Positions 9,282 to 18,174 of a stretch of 64,000 nucleotides of DNA are shown here, piece after piece. This DNA is from an uncultured Bacteroidia bacterium (GTDB lineage: Bacteria; Bacteroidota; Bacteroidia; Bacteroidales; Prolixibacteraceae): positions 1 through 64,000 of the forward strand of contig CAIXZH010000004.1 in assembly GCA_903923905.1 (NCBI GenBank). The letters run 5' to 3'. Positions within the stretch are counted from its first letter, which is position 1. Each line of letters begins with the position of its first letter. The position numbers and the translations under genes are program-made. The notes below the pieces were generated by a model that was not told where the DNA came from, made no database searches, and saw only the letters and a list, made by a program, of their open reading frames with translations.

Positions 9282-10472
9282 ATGAATCCAATCACCTCTT
9301 CATCACATACCTTTCCGGATAAATATCCTGATAAAAAACTTATTAGGGTGGCTGTTGCTTTATTTTATTTCAGCATGGGATTTTGTTTTGCCTCCTGGGC
9401 AAGCCGAATTCCCGAAATAAAAACGGCGCTAAACCTTAGTGACGCCGCCTTCGGAAGCATCCTTTTTGCATTACCGGTCGGGCAATTTCTGATGATGTCA
9501 TTTTCGGGGAAATTGGTAACCCGCTTCGGAAGCCGTAAAGTGATTCTGTTTGCAATTCCCGGGTATACTTTGTCTTTGTCGAATCTTGCAATAGCCACAC
9601 AGGGCTGGCAGCTTGCAATCGGACTTTTCTTATTTGGCATCTTCGGGAATATGTGTAATATTTCGATTAATACCCAAGGTGTTGCAACCGAGAAAATCTA
9701 CAAAAGGCCTATCATGGCCGCTTTTCATGGTGGTTGGAGTATAGCTGGTTTTACTGGTGCGCTTGTCGGACTGGCAATGATCAACCTGAAAATAGCTCCC
9801 TATATCCATTTCTGGTTTGTGGTAGGAATCGTTCTTACAATCGCCTTGTTGAACTACAGAAATCTGATTCCAGGGAGGTCCGGAATTCCCAAAACGGCAG
9901 CTCCGAAAAAGAGATTATTTTCGAAACCGGACAGCGGACTGGTTCAGCTTGGGATCATTGGATTTTGCAGTATGGCCAGTGAAGGGGCGATGTTTGACTG
10001 GAGTGGGATCTATTTTAAAGATGTGGTCAAAGCACCTCATGCCCTGGTTATCCTGGGATATACCTCTTTTATGATCACTATGGCGACCGGTAGATTTATG
10101 GCTGACCAGGTTGTTTTGAAGTTCGGCAGAAAACTTCTGCTTCAGGTGAGTGGCATTCTGATTTCCACAGGACTTTTAATCTCTGTTTTATTCCCCTATC
10201 TGATCCCTTCAACCATCGCCTTTATGATGGTAGGATTGGGAGTATCGAGTATAGTTCCATCCGTGTACAGTGCTGCCGGAAGACATGCCACCATTGCCCC
10301 GGGAATTGCCCTGGCTACTGTTTCAAGCGTTAGCTATCTTGGCTTTCTGATGGGTCCCCCGCTGATTGGATATATCTCAGCAGCTGCCGGCCTGCGCTAC
10401 TCGTTTGCAGTAATTGGAATCTTTGGTTTTTGCATCACCCTTCTGGTTTCGAAGATTAAGGTGATACATTAA
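9282..10472 (+). CDS. MFS transporter (YbjJ/fucose-permease-like)
   Basis: A 396-residue inner-membrane protein with about twelve hydrophobic segments, typical of the major facilitator superfamily. The first helix region (VALFYFSMGFCFASWASRIP) and the following GSILFALPVGQF match the YbjJ-like branch. A GSRK-type loop (residues 82-88) stands in the position of MFS motif A. The substrate cannot be told; sugars or organic acids are possible. It stands alone, after a region containing a 13-base direct repeat that may regulate it, and converges on the macro-domain gene. Confidence 0.82.
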   Translation: MNPITSSSHTFPDKYPDKKLIRVAVALFYFSMGFCFASWASRIPEIKTALNLSDAAFGSILFALPVGQFLMMSFSGKLVTRFGSRKVILFAIPGYTLSLSNLAIATQGWQLAIGLFLFGIFGNMCNISINTQGVATEKIYKRPIMAAFHGGWSIAGFTGALVGLAMINLKIAPYIHFWFVVGIVLTIALLNYRNLIPGRSGIPKTAAPKKRLFSKPDSGLVQLGIIGFCSMASEGAMFDWSGIYFKDVVKAPHALVILGYTSFMITMATGRFMADQVVLKFGRKLLLQVSGILISTGLLISVLFPYLIPSTIAFMMVGLGVSSIVPSVYSAAGRHATIAPGIALATVSSVSYLGFLMGPPLIGYISAAAGLRYSFAVIGIFGFCITLLVSKIKVIH

Positions 10473-10593
10473 ATTTACATTTAAAAACCAAAGGGAAGTC
10501 ATAAGTTCTTCCAGAATGAATATGGGTGGGCAACTGTTATTCCGGATCATGGCGGAGCACTAACAGACTGTTCCCCCAACTCCAACTTATCAC

Positions 10594-11592
10594 TCAAAAC
10601 TCAAAACTCATTTTAAAATCATCCATCACAAATCCGTTTCCAATATCGGCAATTACGGGACCGTCATTTTTAAACCCGAGTTTTTCATAGGCTTTTATGC
10701 TGTTGATATTGTTTATATTGACGGTCAGCGTTATCCTGAGGAGGCCAGATTCTTTAGCTTTACGGGAAATGAATCTAAATCCCTCTTTTCCCAATCCGGC
10801 TCCTCTTTTCTCTTTGAGTACATACAATTTGCTGAGAAATAACTCATCGCCCGACTGCTTTATTGCGAAGTATCCCGATGGTTCTGACTGATGATACAGG
10901 ATATAATATTCATAGTGCTCGTTATTAATCTGGTTTTCAATCGCACCTGGTGATTGAAATGTAGACACCATATAATTGACCTGTTCCTGTCCAATGATCG
11001 GGACATAATGCTCATTCCAAATTTTAACTGCCAGATCTGCTGTGATGAGGATATCTTCGTATGATATAACCTTTTCAATCATTATATTACTGTTTAATAG
11101 CGTATTATAGATGTCAAAATTTCCCTTATCAAAGCAACAGAATAGAACTTGTTCGATTTCTGGATTTTCCCCCAGAAAATGCTGAACTGTTTCCAGTGCA
11201 ATGATTACTGCTTGCTCTTTGGGGAAACCATAAACGCCGGTACTGATATTGGGAAAGGCAATAGTTGAGATATTATTTTCGACAGCAAGCTTAAGACATT
11301 GGTGATAACAGGAGGAGAGGAGTTCACTTTCTCCATGTTTGCCATCCCGCCAGACTGGTCCTACAGTATGGATAACATACCTGGCCGGAAGCCGGAATCC
11401 TGGTGTAATCTTAGCTTGTCCGGTGCTGCAACCATTGAGCAATTCACACGCCTTTAATAACTCTGATCCTGCAGCCCGGTGAATAGTCCCATCTACTCCG
11501 CCGCCGCCCAACAGAGAACGGTTAGCGGCATTTACGATTGCGTCAATATTTAACAGCGTTATATCACCCCGGATAATTTCTATTTTGGACAT
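10594..11592 (-). CDS. Fusion of macro domain (ADP-ribose binding) and GNAT acetyltransferase
   Basis: Residues 1-165 form a YmdB-like macro domain: VNAANRSLLGGGGVDGTIHRAAG is the ADP-ribose-binding loop, and FPNISTGVYGFPKEQA is the second substrate loop. Such domains bind or hydrolyse ADP-ribose adducts and O-acetyl-ADP-ribose. Residues from about 172 (MIEKVISYEDILITA) to 332 form a GNAT N-acetyltransferase with the acetyl-CoA motif KLYVLKEKRGAGLGKEGF and the closing YEKLGFK. The frame is continuous, so this is a true fusion rather than adjacent genes. Both halves act on acetyl/ADP-ribosyl chemistry, which suggests coupled removal or sensing of modifications. The biological substrate is unknown. 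Confidence 0.85.
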   Translation of the reverse strand: MSKIEIIRGDITLLNIDAIVNAANRSLLGGGGVDGTIHRAAGSELLKACELLNGCSTGQAKITPGFRLPARYVIHTVGPVWRDGKHGESELLSSCYHQCLKLAVENNISTIAFPNISTGVYGFPKEQAVIIALETVQHFLGENPEIEQVLFCCFDKGNFDIYNTLLNSNIMIEKVISYEDILITADLAVKIWNEHYVPIIGQEQVNYMVSTFQSPGAIENQINNEHYEYYILYHQSEPSGYFAIKQSGDELFLSKLYVLKEKRGAGLGKEGFRFISRKAKESGLLRITLTVNINNINSIKAYEKLGFKNDGPVIADIGNGFVMDDFKMSFEF

Positions 11593-11611
11593 ATTAACTT
11601 TAAAATTTAAT

Positions 11612-11646
11612 TTGCCCTGACAGGGTTCAAAACCCTGTCAGGGCAA
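11612..11646. repeat. 16-bp perfect hairpin with GGGTT-CAA-AACCC core
   Basis: The arms 11612-11627 and 11631-11646 pair perfectly around a CAA loop. It sits between the kinase stop at 11709 and the macro-GNAT start at 11592, both on the minus strand. It may terminate the kinase transcript, but its core matches the palindromes at 6983-7060, so it is listed as a repeat. Confidence 0.6.
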
Positions 11647-11708
11647 TTATACTTATTTCAAATATACTCAATTTCAGTCAAAACTTTGAGACTCTCCTTC
11701 CACCTAAA

Positions 11709-13670
11709 TTAAATATCCTTTCCCGGGATAGTAAAATAAAATGTACTCCCTTTCCCTTCCTGGCTCGTGACCCATAATTGTCCGCCATGTTTTTCAACAA
11801 AATCCTTGCAGATGATCAGTCCTAATCCGGTACTGGCTTCTCCTTCTGTCCCTTTACGGCTGGAACTGACGCCAACGGTGAAAAGTTTATCTATCATGGC
11901 ACTATTCATCCCAATACCTGTATCCTTAACCGATATTTCAATAAAGTTATCCTTCGATTTTATGGCCGAAATAGTTATTTTGCCACCTCTTCCGGTAAAT
12001 TTAACGCTATTCGAAAAAAGGTTCCGGAGAATCGTTTGAAGCATATTACTGTCTGCAAATACATCTAAATCACCGGATATCAGACATAAGACTTCAATTT
12101 TCTTAGTTTGGGCTGATGGCAATACCATGGCCAGGCTATCTGCGATAATGGGATTTAAATGGATTACCTCGGGATGAAATAAAATTCTGTTCTGTTGCAC
12201 AGAAGACCATTGCAACAGGTTCTCGAGTAATCGGTATAAGTTTGTTGCTGCGTCCCGCATGCTGACGGCCATTTTTTGAAGCTCATCCGGCGTTAAGGTG
12301 TCTGATTCTTCTGCCATTATATGTGTAAGTCCTAAAAACCCATTGAAAGGACTACGCAGATCATGTGCGATAATTGAGAAAAATTTGTCTTTCGACTCAT
12401 TCAGTCTTTGTAATTCCTCGTTTTTTCGCTTAATTTCTTCTTCTGCCAGTTTACGGTCGGTAATATCGCGACCGATTCCCAATAAACCGATAACCTGACC
12501 ATCTTTGTTGTACATTGGAATCTTAGACGAAAGCAGCCAGTGTTTTACTCCACCCAAATCAATCAATGATTCTTCGACATTGAATACAGCTTTGCCACTT
12601 TGCATTACTGCCTGGTCGAGGGCAACGAATTCCCGGGCAAGTTCCAGAGGATAAAAGGCAAAATCATCTTTCCCTATAACTTCACCTTCGGTTTTGGCCC
12701 CCATATACCAAAGATCTGTTAAGTTGGCAAGTGTTTTTCGGCAGGCCACATCCATACAATAGATCGAATCAGGAATATTGTCGATAATCATTCGAAGCAG
12801 TAATTTTTCTTCCATTAATGCGTCCTCGAATTTTTTCCGCTCAGAGATATCGCTTACACTGCCAATCAGGGCCATAGGCCTGTCATGATCATCCCATAAA
12901 ACATTAAACCGATCCTGGAGCCAGAGATATTGACCGTTTTTTTGTCTGAAACGATAATCAATCTGATTAACTTTCCGGGAGTGATCGGATAGAGCCATGG
13001 TTAGCAGGTGATCGGTTTTAGGAATATCCTCCTGATGGATTAACCCTTTAACGGTCTCAGGGGATAAAGTATCCATTTCGTAGGATGTGAAGCCCGTGAT
13101 CCGCTCAAATACCGGACTTAAATAATCGTATTTTTTGGTCAGTAAATTTCGTTTATAAGATGCATCCTGCGAATTCTCCAAAACCTCCCGGATACGTTCT
13201 TCACTCTCTTTATGTTTTAATGTTAAATTTCCGGCAATTTGTTGGGCCCTGAAACGGGTGTTGAACAACGACACAGAGAGTAAAAATATTAATAGACTGA
13301 TCAATATTCCGCTGACAGCGACAACTTTGACCAGATTTTGAAAAAAGGGAGTCTGACGGATCGGCTGGGTAAAAAGCAGGATCCATTTAATGTTGTAAGG
13401 GGATACTTTTAATGAAAGTGTTCTTGATGGAGAATTGTTGTCAATCAATGTACCATTGCCTTGACTATCATAAAGTAAGGAATGATTTGAAATATCCTGA
13501 TTATAAATTTGAAGACGTATTCTGTTTTTTTGTTCTGATTCCCACCGGCCTAAGATTCCAAGCATTAAATCGTTCAGGTAAAAAGGGCTGTAAACCCATC
13601 CTTTGATTGCAAGGCGACGCTGCCATAAAGTTTTGACCTCTAATCTTTTAGAATAAACCGGGGAATACAT
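11709..13670 (-). CDS. C-terminal part of a CHASE-PAS-PAS sensor histidine kinase (split gene)
   Basis: Residues 1-115 are the end of a periplasmic CHASE domain and are followed by a transmembrane helix (about 118-140). Two PAS/PAC domains follow (about 160-285 and 290-410). The HisKA domain has the H-box FFSIIAHDLRSPFNG (His near residue 436), and the HATPase_c domain shows ILRNLFSNSVKFT, KDTGIGMN and GLGLIICKDF. The first ATG follows directly on the in-frame TAA that ends the upstream CHASE piece. The expected protein would be continuous (KGI-stop-MYSPVY, where CHASE relatives read KG(F/I)LMY(L/S)PVY). Alone, this product lacks a normal N-terminal membrane anchor for its sensor domain. It may be expressed by reinitiation, by readthrough, or not at all. 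Confidence 0.8.
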   Translation of the reverse strand: MYSPVYSKRLEVKTLWQRRLAIKGWVYSPFYLNDLMLGILGRWESEQKNRIRLQIYNQDISNHSLLYDSQGNGTLIDNNSPSRTLSLKVSPYNIKWILLFTQPIRQTPFFQNLVKVVAVSGILISLLIFLLSVSLFNTRFRAQQIAGNLTLKHKESEERIREVLENSQDASYKRNLLTKKYDYLSPVFERITGFTSYEMDTLSPETVKGLIHQEDIPKTDHLLTMALSDHSRKVNQIDYRFRQKNGQYLWLQDRFNVLWDDHDRPMALIGSVSDISERKKFEDALMEEKLLLRMIIDNIPDSIYCMDVACRKTLANLTDLWYMGAKTEGEVIGKDDFAFYPLELAREFVALDQAVMQSGKAVFNVEESLIDLGGVKHWLLSSKIPMYNKDGQVIGLLGIGRDITDRKLAEEEIKRKNEELQRLNESKDKFFSIIAHDLRSPFNGFLGLTHIMAEESDTLTPDELQKMAVSMRDAATNLYRLLENLLQWSSVQQNRILFHPEVIHLNPIIADSLAMVLPSAQTKKIEVLCLISGDLDVFADSNMLQTILRNLFSNSVKFTGRGGKITISAIKSKDNFIEISVKDTGIGMNSAMIDKLFTVGVSSSRKGTEGEASTGLGLIICKDFVEKHGGQLWVTSQEGKGSTFYFTIPGKDI

Positions 13671-14303
13671 TTAAATTCCCTTACGTTGATCTTCAGGGCT
13701 GTTCTGTACCAGAGTTACTTTTCCGGTAAGTGTTACTGAGTCTGAATCGCGCGACACCTCCATTGCACTTCTGCGGGTAGAGTCTGAATACATATCATAG
13801 CCAAATGCGCGAAGGTTGGCGCCGGAAAATGGCTCAAGATAAATTATCGAAGTATAGACATCCCGGTTACCTGATGGTTTTACATCGTATCCGGCAAATC
13901 CTTCCCTTCGTATTTTTTGAATATGTTGTTGGATTTGATTTCCGGGGATAATAATCGAATAGCCGAGTCCTTTAATTCCCGGCAAATTCAGTTCATATTT
14001 AGATCGTTCAATGAATTTTTTCCAGGCTCCACGACTGACGGAATCTGAGGATTCAAAAAAAGCGGAGCCGGTCAATAAGAGTTGGGCAGTTGTCCGAAGC
14101 TTGTTGGCTGTCTTAATCTTAATCTCATTACAAGTTGAAGCAAATTCCCGTTTCGCATCTGCATTAACCTCATTTTGGGCATAATAGGTCGCTATCCCCG
14201 TCAAGATGAGTCCGAGTATTAAAATCACCAAACCCCATATTGCATTTTTCGTGGTTGTCTTTGGACGAAGAATTTTATACCTTTTACTGGTTAAATTCAC
14301 CAT
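13671..14303 (-). CDS. N-terminal CHASE-domain part of the same split sensor kinase
   Basis: A 210-residue product with a transmembrane segment at about residues 22-43 (AIWGLVILILGLILTGIA). Most of a CHASE extracellular ligand-binding domain follows (GIKGLGYSIIIPG; GFAGYDVKP; YLEPFSGANLRAFGYDM). It ends at TAA 13671-13673 in the middle of the CHASE C-terminal motif VTLVQ...KG(F/I)LMYxPVY. The next codon is the ATG of the downstream piece in the same frame, and one base change (TTA Leu to TAA) would explain the break. It overlaps the end of the hybrid kinase gene by 20 bases (14284-14303), which implies translational coupling. Cytokinin-like or other small ligands are known for CHASE domains; the ligand here is unknown. 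Confidence 0.8.
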   Translation of the reverse strand: MVNLTSKRYKILRPKTTTKNAIWGLVILILGLILTGIATYYAQNEVNADAKREFASTCNEIKIKTANKLRTTAQLLLTGSAFFESSDSVSRGAWKKFIERSKYELNLPGIKGLGYSIIIPGNQIQQHIQKIRREGFAGYDVKPSGNRDVYTSIIYLEPFSGANLRAFGYDMYSDSTRRSAMEVSRDSDSVTLTGKVTLVQNSPEDQRKGI

Positions 14304-16872
14304 TACGGTTCAGCTTTTTTTGGATTAATTCAACTATTTTCTCTTTTTGAATGGGCTTAAGGATAAAATCATTACATCCTGAATTTAGTGCCTCTTCACG
14401 GTCGCTTGTAAGCGCATGCGCTGTTTGTGCAATTATGACAACTTCCGGGTTAAATTGCCGTATTTGTCGGGTCGCAGTATACCCATCCATGTCCGGCATT
14501 CTGATATCCATAAGAACCAAGTCGATATCCGGATTGTCCCTGCAGGTTTCCACTGCCTCGACCCCTGTTCGCACGATTAAAAGCTCCCTGTAAAGTGTTT
14601 TAATAATTATCGAGAGGAGCATTGAAGATGCCTCGTCATCTTCGGCGAGTAATATTTTCAGTAATTCAGGCTTCTTTTCAGGTCCATTTGAAGATGAATT
14701 ATTCAATATTATATTGTCTTTATATTCAGTTTGGTAAGGGATTGTAAAACGGAATACTGACCCAACTCCCAATTTGCTCTCGACCCCAATAGTTCCCCCC
14801 AGCATCTCTGCAAAAGCTTTGGCGATTGTCGTTCCTAGACCGGAACCTTCAAATTGGCGGGTATTTGAACTATCCGCCTGGATGAATGGCTCAAATATAG
14901 TCTGAAGTTTATTCTCAGGAATACCAATCCCGGTATCTGTAATGGAAAATTCCAATTCGGTGCAATTTGAAATGTCGTATCCCGTTTCTTTCAATCGAAT
15001 GGCCAGTTCTACGGAACCTTCCTTTGTGAATTTTACGGCATTACTTAACAATTTATTCAAAATCCTGATTAATTTTAAGCGATCGGTAAATATATTAGTC
15101 ACCTTTTCCGGTAATTCATTACGAACCGTTAATATCAATCCTTTCATCTTGGCATCGGGTTTAAACAGGTCAATGACCTCTTCTATAACCCAGGGAATAC
15201 TGAAATCTGATTCACTTAAGCGGATTTGACCAGTCTGTATCTGTGAAAGTTCTGTGATGTCACTGATGGTATTCATCAGTCTGTAAGCACTTTTATTTAC
15301 TAGTTTGGTGTATTCTTCCCGTTCAGAAGCGGTGAGGTCGTCATTTTGCAGGATAGAAAGAAATCCGAGTATTCCGTTAAACGGGGTTCGTATTTCGTGG
15401 GATATATTATTCAGAAATGCAGTTTTAAGGTTGTCGTTTTCCTCTGCTTTCTCTTTGGCCCTAACCAGTTCTTCATTGATTATCTTAATTGGAGTGATAT
15501 CGGTTTTGATAGCGACGAAATGAGTCAGATCATTGTTTTCACTGTAAATCGGAGAGATAACCGCCTTTTCCCAATAAAGTTCTCCGTTCTTTTTCTTGTT
15601 ATAAAATTCACCCTCCCAGGTTTGACCCGATTTAATGGTATTCCAAAAATCCTGATAAAACTCTTTGGAGTGATGCCCCGACTTTAGAACCCTTGGATTC
15701 TGACCGATGTATTCTTTCTGAGTGTATCCGGTTAGCTCTGAAAAAAAAGGATTAGCATATTCAATCAGCCCATCTTTGTCCGTAATCACCACTGATACTT
15801 TTACATTCTCGATCGCTTTTTGCAATTTCCTGACATTTTCCTCGGCCCGTTTGCGCCGCGTGATATCTCTCATAGACCCATCGATATGATCAGGCTGGCC
15901 GTGGTTATCAAGACTTAGCCGGGCATTCACTGAAACAACCTTGATCTGACCGGGTTTAGTTTTTAATTGCAGTTCAAAATCATTGACTGCCCCTTTTTCC
16001 CTGATGGCATTTAAAAATTGAGTCCGCTCATCAGGTTTGTAATAAAAGAGATCTACCGGGCAACCGATTAGTTCATCGGATTCAAATTCAGAAAGTTCTT
16101 TGATTGACGGGCTTATTTCAGTAATAATTCCCTGATTGTCAATTTGATAATAAACATCCTGCATATTCTCCAGAACGGAACGATATTTTTTTTCCTTTTC
16201 CTTTAACGTCTTTTCTGACTGCCTGACCAGGGTGATATTAACTGCAGTTATAAGGCACTGATCCATGTTCTCATCGGCTAGTCCGGTCAGATAAACATAA
16301 GTTGGTAATTCACCGGAAAGGGAAAGTGCTATTTCACAAGATTCCTTGACCTTACTGTCAAATACTTTCACGAGAAAATTATTGAAAACGGATAGGGTAT
16401 CGTCCGATACAAAAAAACCGAACCTGCAGTTTTGTAACTGAGAACGGTATTTTCCAAGCATTTCAGCTCCACATAGGTTCATCTCAATAATTTCTCCTTC
16501 CCTCGAAAGGGTATAAAAGCCCGAAGGGGAGAAATCGTAAAGTTTTGTGTATTTATTGGAAGTGGTCTGAATCATGTTTAGTGCGCGCCTGAGCTCCTCA
16601 TTCTGCATTTCCAACTCGATGCGATGCACCTCAACTTCATGCAGGAGCTTCTCTACTTCTTCCTTTTCTGACAGAATCAGGGGTTTAGAGACAGATGGGT
16701 AAGCCGGTTGCCCGATAGATGAGTCTGACAATTGATTGGCTGCGAGGCTGACAGGTTCCTTAATCCCTTTATCCTTCTCTGCCTTACGGGCTTTTCGATT
16801 TTTCAAAAGCACTTCTGTTTTTTGGCGAAGGTTTGAGGCCTTTGGTTTGATCCCGTTTCTCATACTCAACAT
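14284..16872 (-). CDS. Soluble hybrid histidine kinase: PAS x3, HisKA, HATPase, receiver
   Basis: An 862-residue cytoplasmic hybrid kinase without transmembrane helices. It opens with a basic N-terminus and a coiled segment (about residues 70-100). Three PAS regions follow, with PAC ends such as GSMRDITRRKRAEENV and VAIKTDITPIKIINE. HisKA has the H-box FLNNISHEIRTPFNGIL (His near residue 492). HATPase_c shows ILNKLLSNAVKFT, DTGIGIPEN and GSGLGTTIAKAF. The C-terminal receiver reads LLAEDDEASS...LVLMDIRMPDMDG (phosphoacceptor Asp near residue 789) with a TAHA-type Thr/Ser and a KPI lysine. It lies 127 bases downstream of gvpK on the same strand and overlaps the CHASE kinase start, so the two kinases are probably co-transcribed. 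A link to gas vesicle control is possible but inferred. Two Met codons (16872 and 16863) could start it. Confidence 0.88.
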   Translation of the reverse strand: MLSMRNGIKPKASNLRQKTEVLLKNRKARKAEKDKGIKEPVSLAANQLSDSSIGQPAYPSVSKPLILSEKEEVEKLLHEVEVHRIELEMQNEELRRALNMIQTTSNKYTKLYDFSPSGFYTLSREGEIIEMNLCGAEMLGKYRSQLQNCRFGFFVSDDTLSVFNNFLVKVFDSKVKESCEIALSLSGELPTYVYLTGLADENMDQCLITAVNITLVRQSEKTLKEKEKKYRSVLENMQDVYYQIDNQGIITEISPSIKELSEFESDELIGCPVDLFYYKPDERTQFLNAIREKGAVNDFELQLKTKPGQIKVVSVNARLSLDNHGQPDHIDGSMRDITRRKRAEENVRKLQKAIENVKVSVVITDKDGLIEYANPFFSELTGYTQKEYIGQNPRVLKSGHHSKEFYQDFWNTIKSGQTWEGEFYNKKKNGELYWEKAVISPIYSENNDLTHFVAIKTDITPIKIINEELVRAKEKAEENDNLKTAFLNNISHEIRTPFNGILGFLSILQNDDLTASEREEYTKLVNKSAYRLMNTISDITELSQIQTGQIRLSESDFSIPWVIEEVIDLFKPDAKMKGLILTVRNELPEKVTNIFTDRLKLIRILNKLLSNAVKFTKEGSVELAIRLKETGYDISNCTELEFSITDTGIGIPENKLQTIFEPFIQADSSNTRQFEGSGLGTTIAKAFAEMLGGTIGVESKLGVGSVFRFTIPYQTEYKDNIILNNSSSNGPEKKPELLKILLAEDDEASSMLLSIIIKTLYRELLIVRTGVEAVETCRDNPDIDLVLMDIRMPDMDGYTATRQIRQFNPEVVIIAQTAHALTSDREEALNSGCNDFILKPIQKEKIVELIQKKLNRNGEFNQ

Positions 16873-16999
16873 TTGGTTTGTTTCCGGATTTCTCTACACT
16901 AGAGTTACAAAGTTATGAAAACTATTTAAAAATCATACTTGTCAATTCTCGTCAACTCAGAGAATACCATTACTAAGCAATAATAATTCAATGGGGGTA

Positions 17000-17401
17000 T
17001 TAGGGAGAGTAAAATCTGAATGCTAAGTCACTTCTGCAAAAAAAAATGTACATTTTCTGCATTAAGTCGCCCAAAGGTCCCAAATTTATGTTTAAATCTC
17101 TGTCAGTCAGATTGAAATGCTTTTTTAATTCTTCCATTTTCAGTTCAAGGTTCATGAGGGTTTCGCCAAGTCGTTCAATTTCAGCATCAGTCAGCGATGC
17201 GCCATCAACCCTGCGCATAGCCTGTTTTTCGACCAGTTTTCGGATTAGCTCAACCAGAGTGAGCACCAATTTAGCCAGTCCGGAATCGGCATTGTCGGGA
17301 GTTAACTTAAGTCTCGATTCATCAACGTGAGTTAGATTCCCGATCTCCTGAGAAAACTCATCGAGTGATCCGGTATTAAAGAGTATTTTATTTTCACTCA
17401 T
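17000..17401 (-). CDS. gvpK: Gas vesicle protein GvpK
   Basis: GvpK is an accessory protein needed for gas vesicle assembly. The family signature is clear: GLAKLVLTLVELIRKLVEKQAMRRVDG, then LTDAEIERLGETLM and the C-terminal DLNINLGPLGDL. The last 20 residues after that signature (ending FRFYSP) are not typical, and they follow an A-rich tract at 17038-17047, so a small shift of the natural end is possible. It is the last gene of the gvp cluster in transcription order. Its ATG lies 97 bases after the present gvpL stop, but only 8 bases after the stop that gvpL would reach if its premature TAA were ignored. Confidence 0.88.
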   Translation of the reverse strand: MSENKILFNTGSLDEFSQEIGNLTHVDESRLKLTPDNADSGLAKLVLTLVELIRKLVEKQAMRRVDGASLTDAEIERLGETLMNLELKMEELKKHFNLTDRDLNINLGPLGDLMQKMYIFFCRSDLAFRFYSP

Positions 17402-17502
17402 GATTCGATTTACTTTATGGTGGTTTCAACAAAGTTATATGGAGGCCAGGGTCCTGTCAATACAAAATTTAGCCCAGGGAATTGTATTTGAAATTCTTCG
17501 AT

Positions 17503-17505
17503 TTA
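17503..17505 (-). other. In-frame premature TAA in gvpL
   Basis: On the minus strand the codons around it read CAT TAA ATC GAA GAA. The 30 codons that follow contain no further stop and end with the GPWPPYNF motif of the GvpL/F family. This is a nonsense substitution rather than a frameshift. Confidence 0.8.
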
Positions 17506-18174
17506 ATGAATTAAGGGATCTTTTAGACTTTTTCCCAGTAAAATAACAGCATCGATGATCATTGTTTCAGACCCCATTATTCTGAATTTGCTAACTGCAT
17601 TCAAATGGTCAAGATGTGCGGTTATCCTTGTTATCACTGAATCGACGTGGGATAACAGCATCTCTTTCAGTTTGTGTGCTTCCAGTTTTTTATTGACATA
17701 TTCTCTAAATACCGAAATTTGAGGGTCCGGAGTTTGAGGAATTAGGCGGGCTGTTTTTGCCTCAGATTTTCCGATGAGTTCTTCCTTTAATTTCTCGGAA
17801 TCGCAAAAAACCTTGAGCCCAAATTCAACCTTGTTTTGAAGATTCAGAAGATTTTTCTCAATTTCGGGATGGTTTCTTTCGAACATCCGGAGGATGTCAC
17901 CAGTTGATTCCATCATCGAACCAGACCGCATTGGTAACAGTGTAAAATATTGTGCAAGTGTTTCAATTACCCCGGCATAGGCAATTGCGTTGGAGCTATT
18001 GGCAATTAACTCAGTTCTGTTGATATCGGATGCGATCGCCGTAACTGTTTGAAAGGAAACCGGATATAAACCGGCACCGGAAATACCTTTTATTCCGGTC
18101 AACATCGAATCCAGCTCCCCGGAATCATTCTGTACAGATAATATGGCATAGATCAATAATTCCATTTCCTTCAT
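17503..18174 (-). CDS. gvpL: Gas vesicle protein GvpL/GvpF family, C-terminus cut by an in-frame stop
   Basis: The 223 residues match the GvpL/F family (N-terminal LLIYAILSVQ strand, a central AIAYAGVIETLAQYFTLLPMRSG segment, and a helical middle). The frame ends at TAA 17503-17505. The same frame then stays open to a TAA at 17410-17412 and encodes the diagnostic family ending LTGPWPPYNFVE. The ancestral gene therefore ran from 18174 to 17410 (257 codons), and the present one lacks the last 34 residues unless the TAA is read through. It overlaps the GvpJ/S-like gene by 4 bases (ATGA type), a sign of translational coupling. GvpL/F proteins act at the nucleation stage of vesicle assembly. Confidence 0.85.
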   Translation of the reverse strand: MKEMELLIYAILSVQNDSGELDSMLTGIKGISGAGLYPVSFQTVTAIASDINRTELIANSSNAIAYAGVIETLAQYFTLLPMRSGSMMESTGDILRMFERNHPEIEKNLLNLQNKVEFGLKVFCDSEKLKEELIGKSEAKTARLIPQTPDPQISVFREYVNKKLEAHKLKEMLLSHVDSVITRITAHLDHLNAVSKFRIMGSETMIIDAVILLGKSLKDPLIH

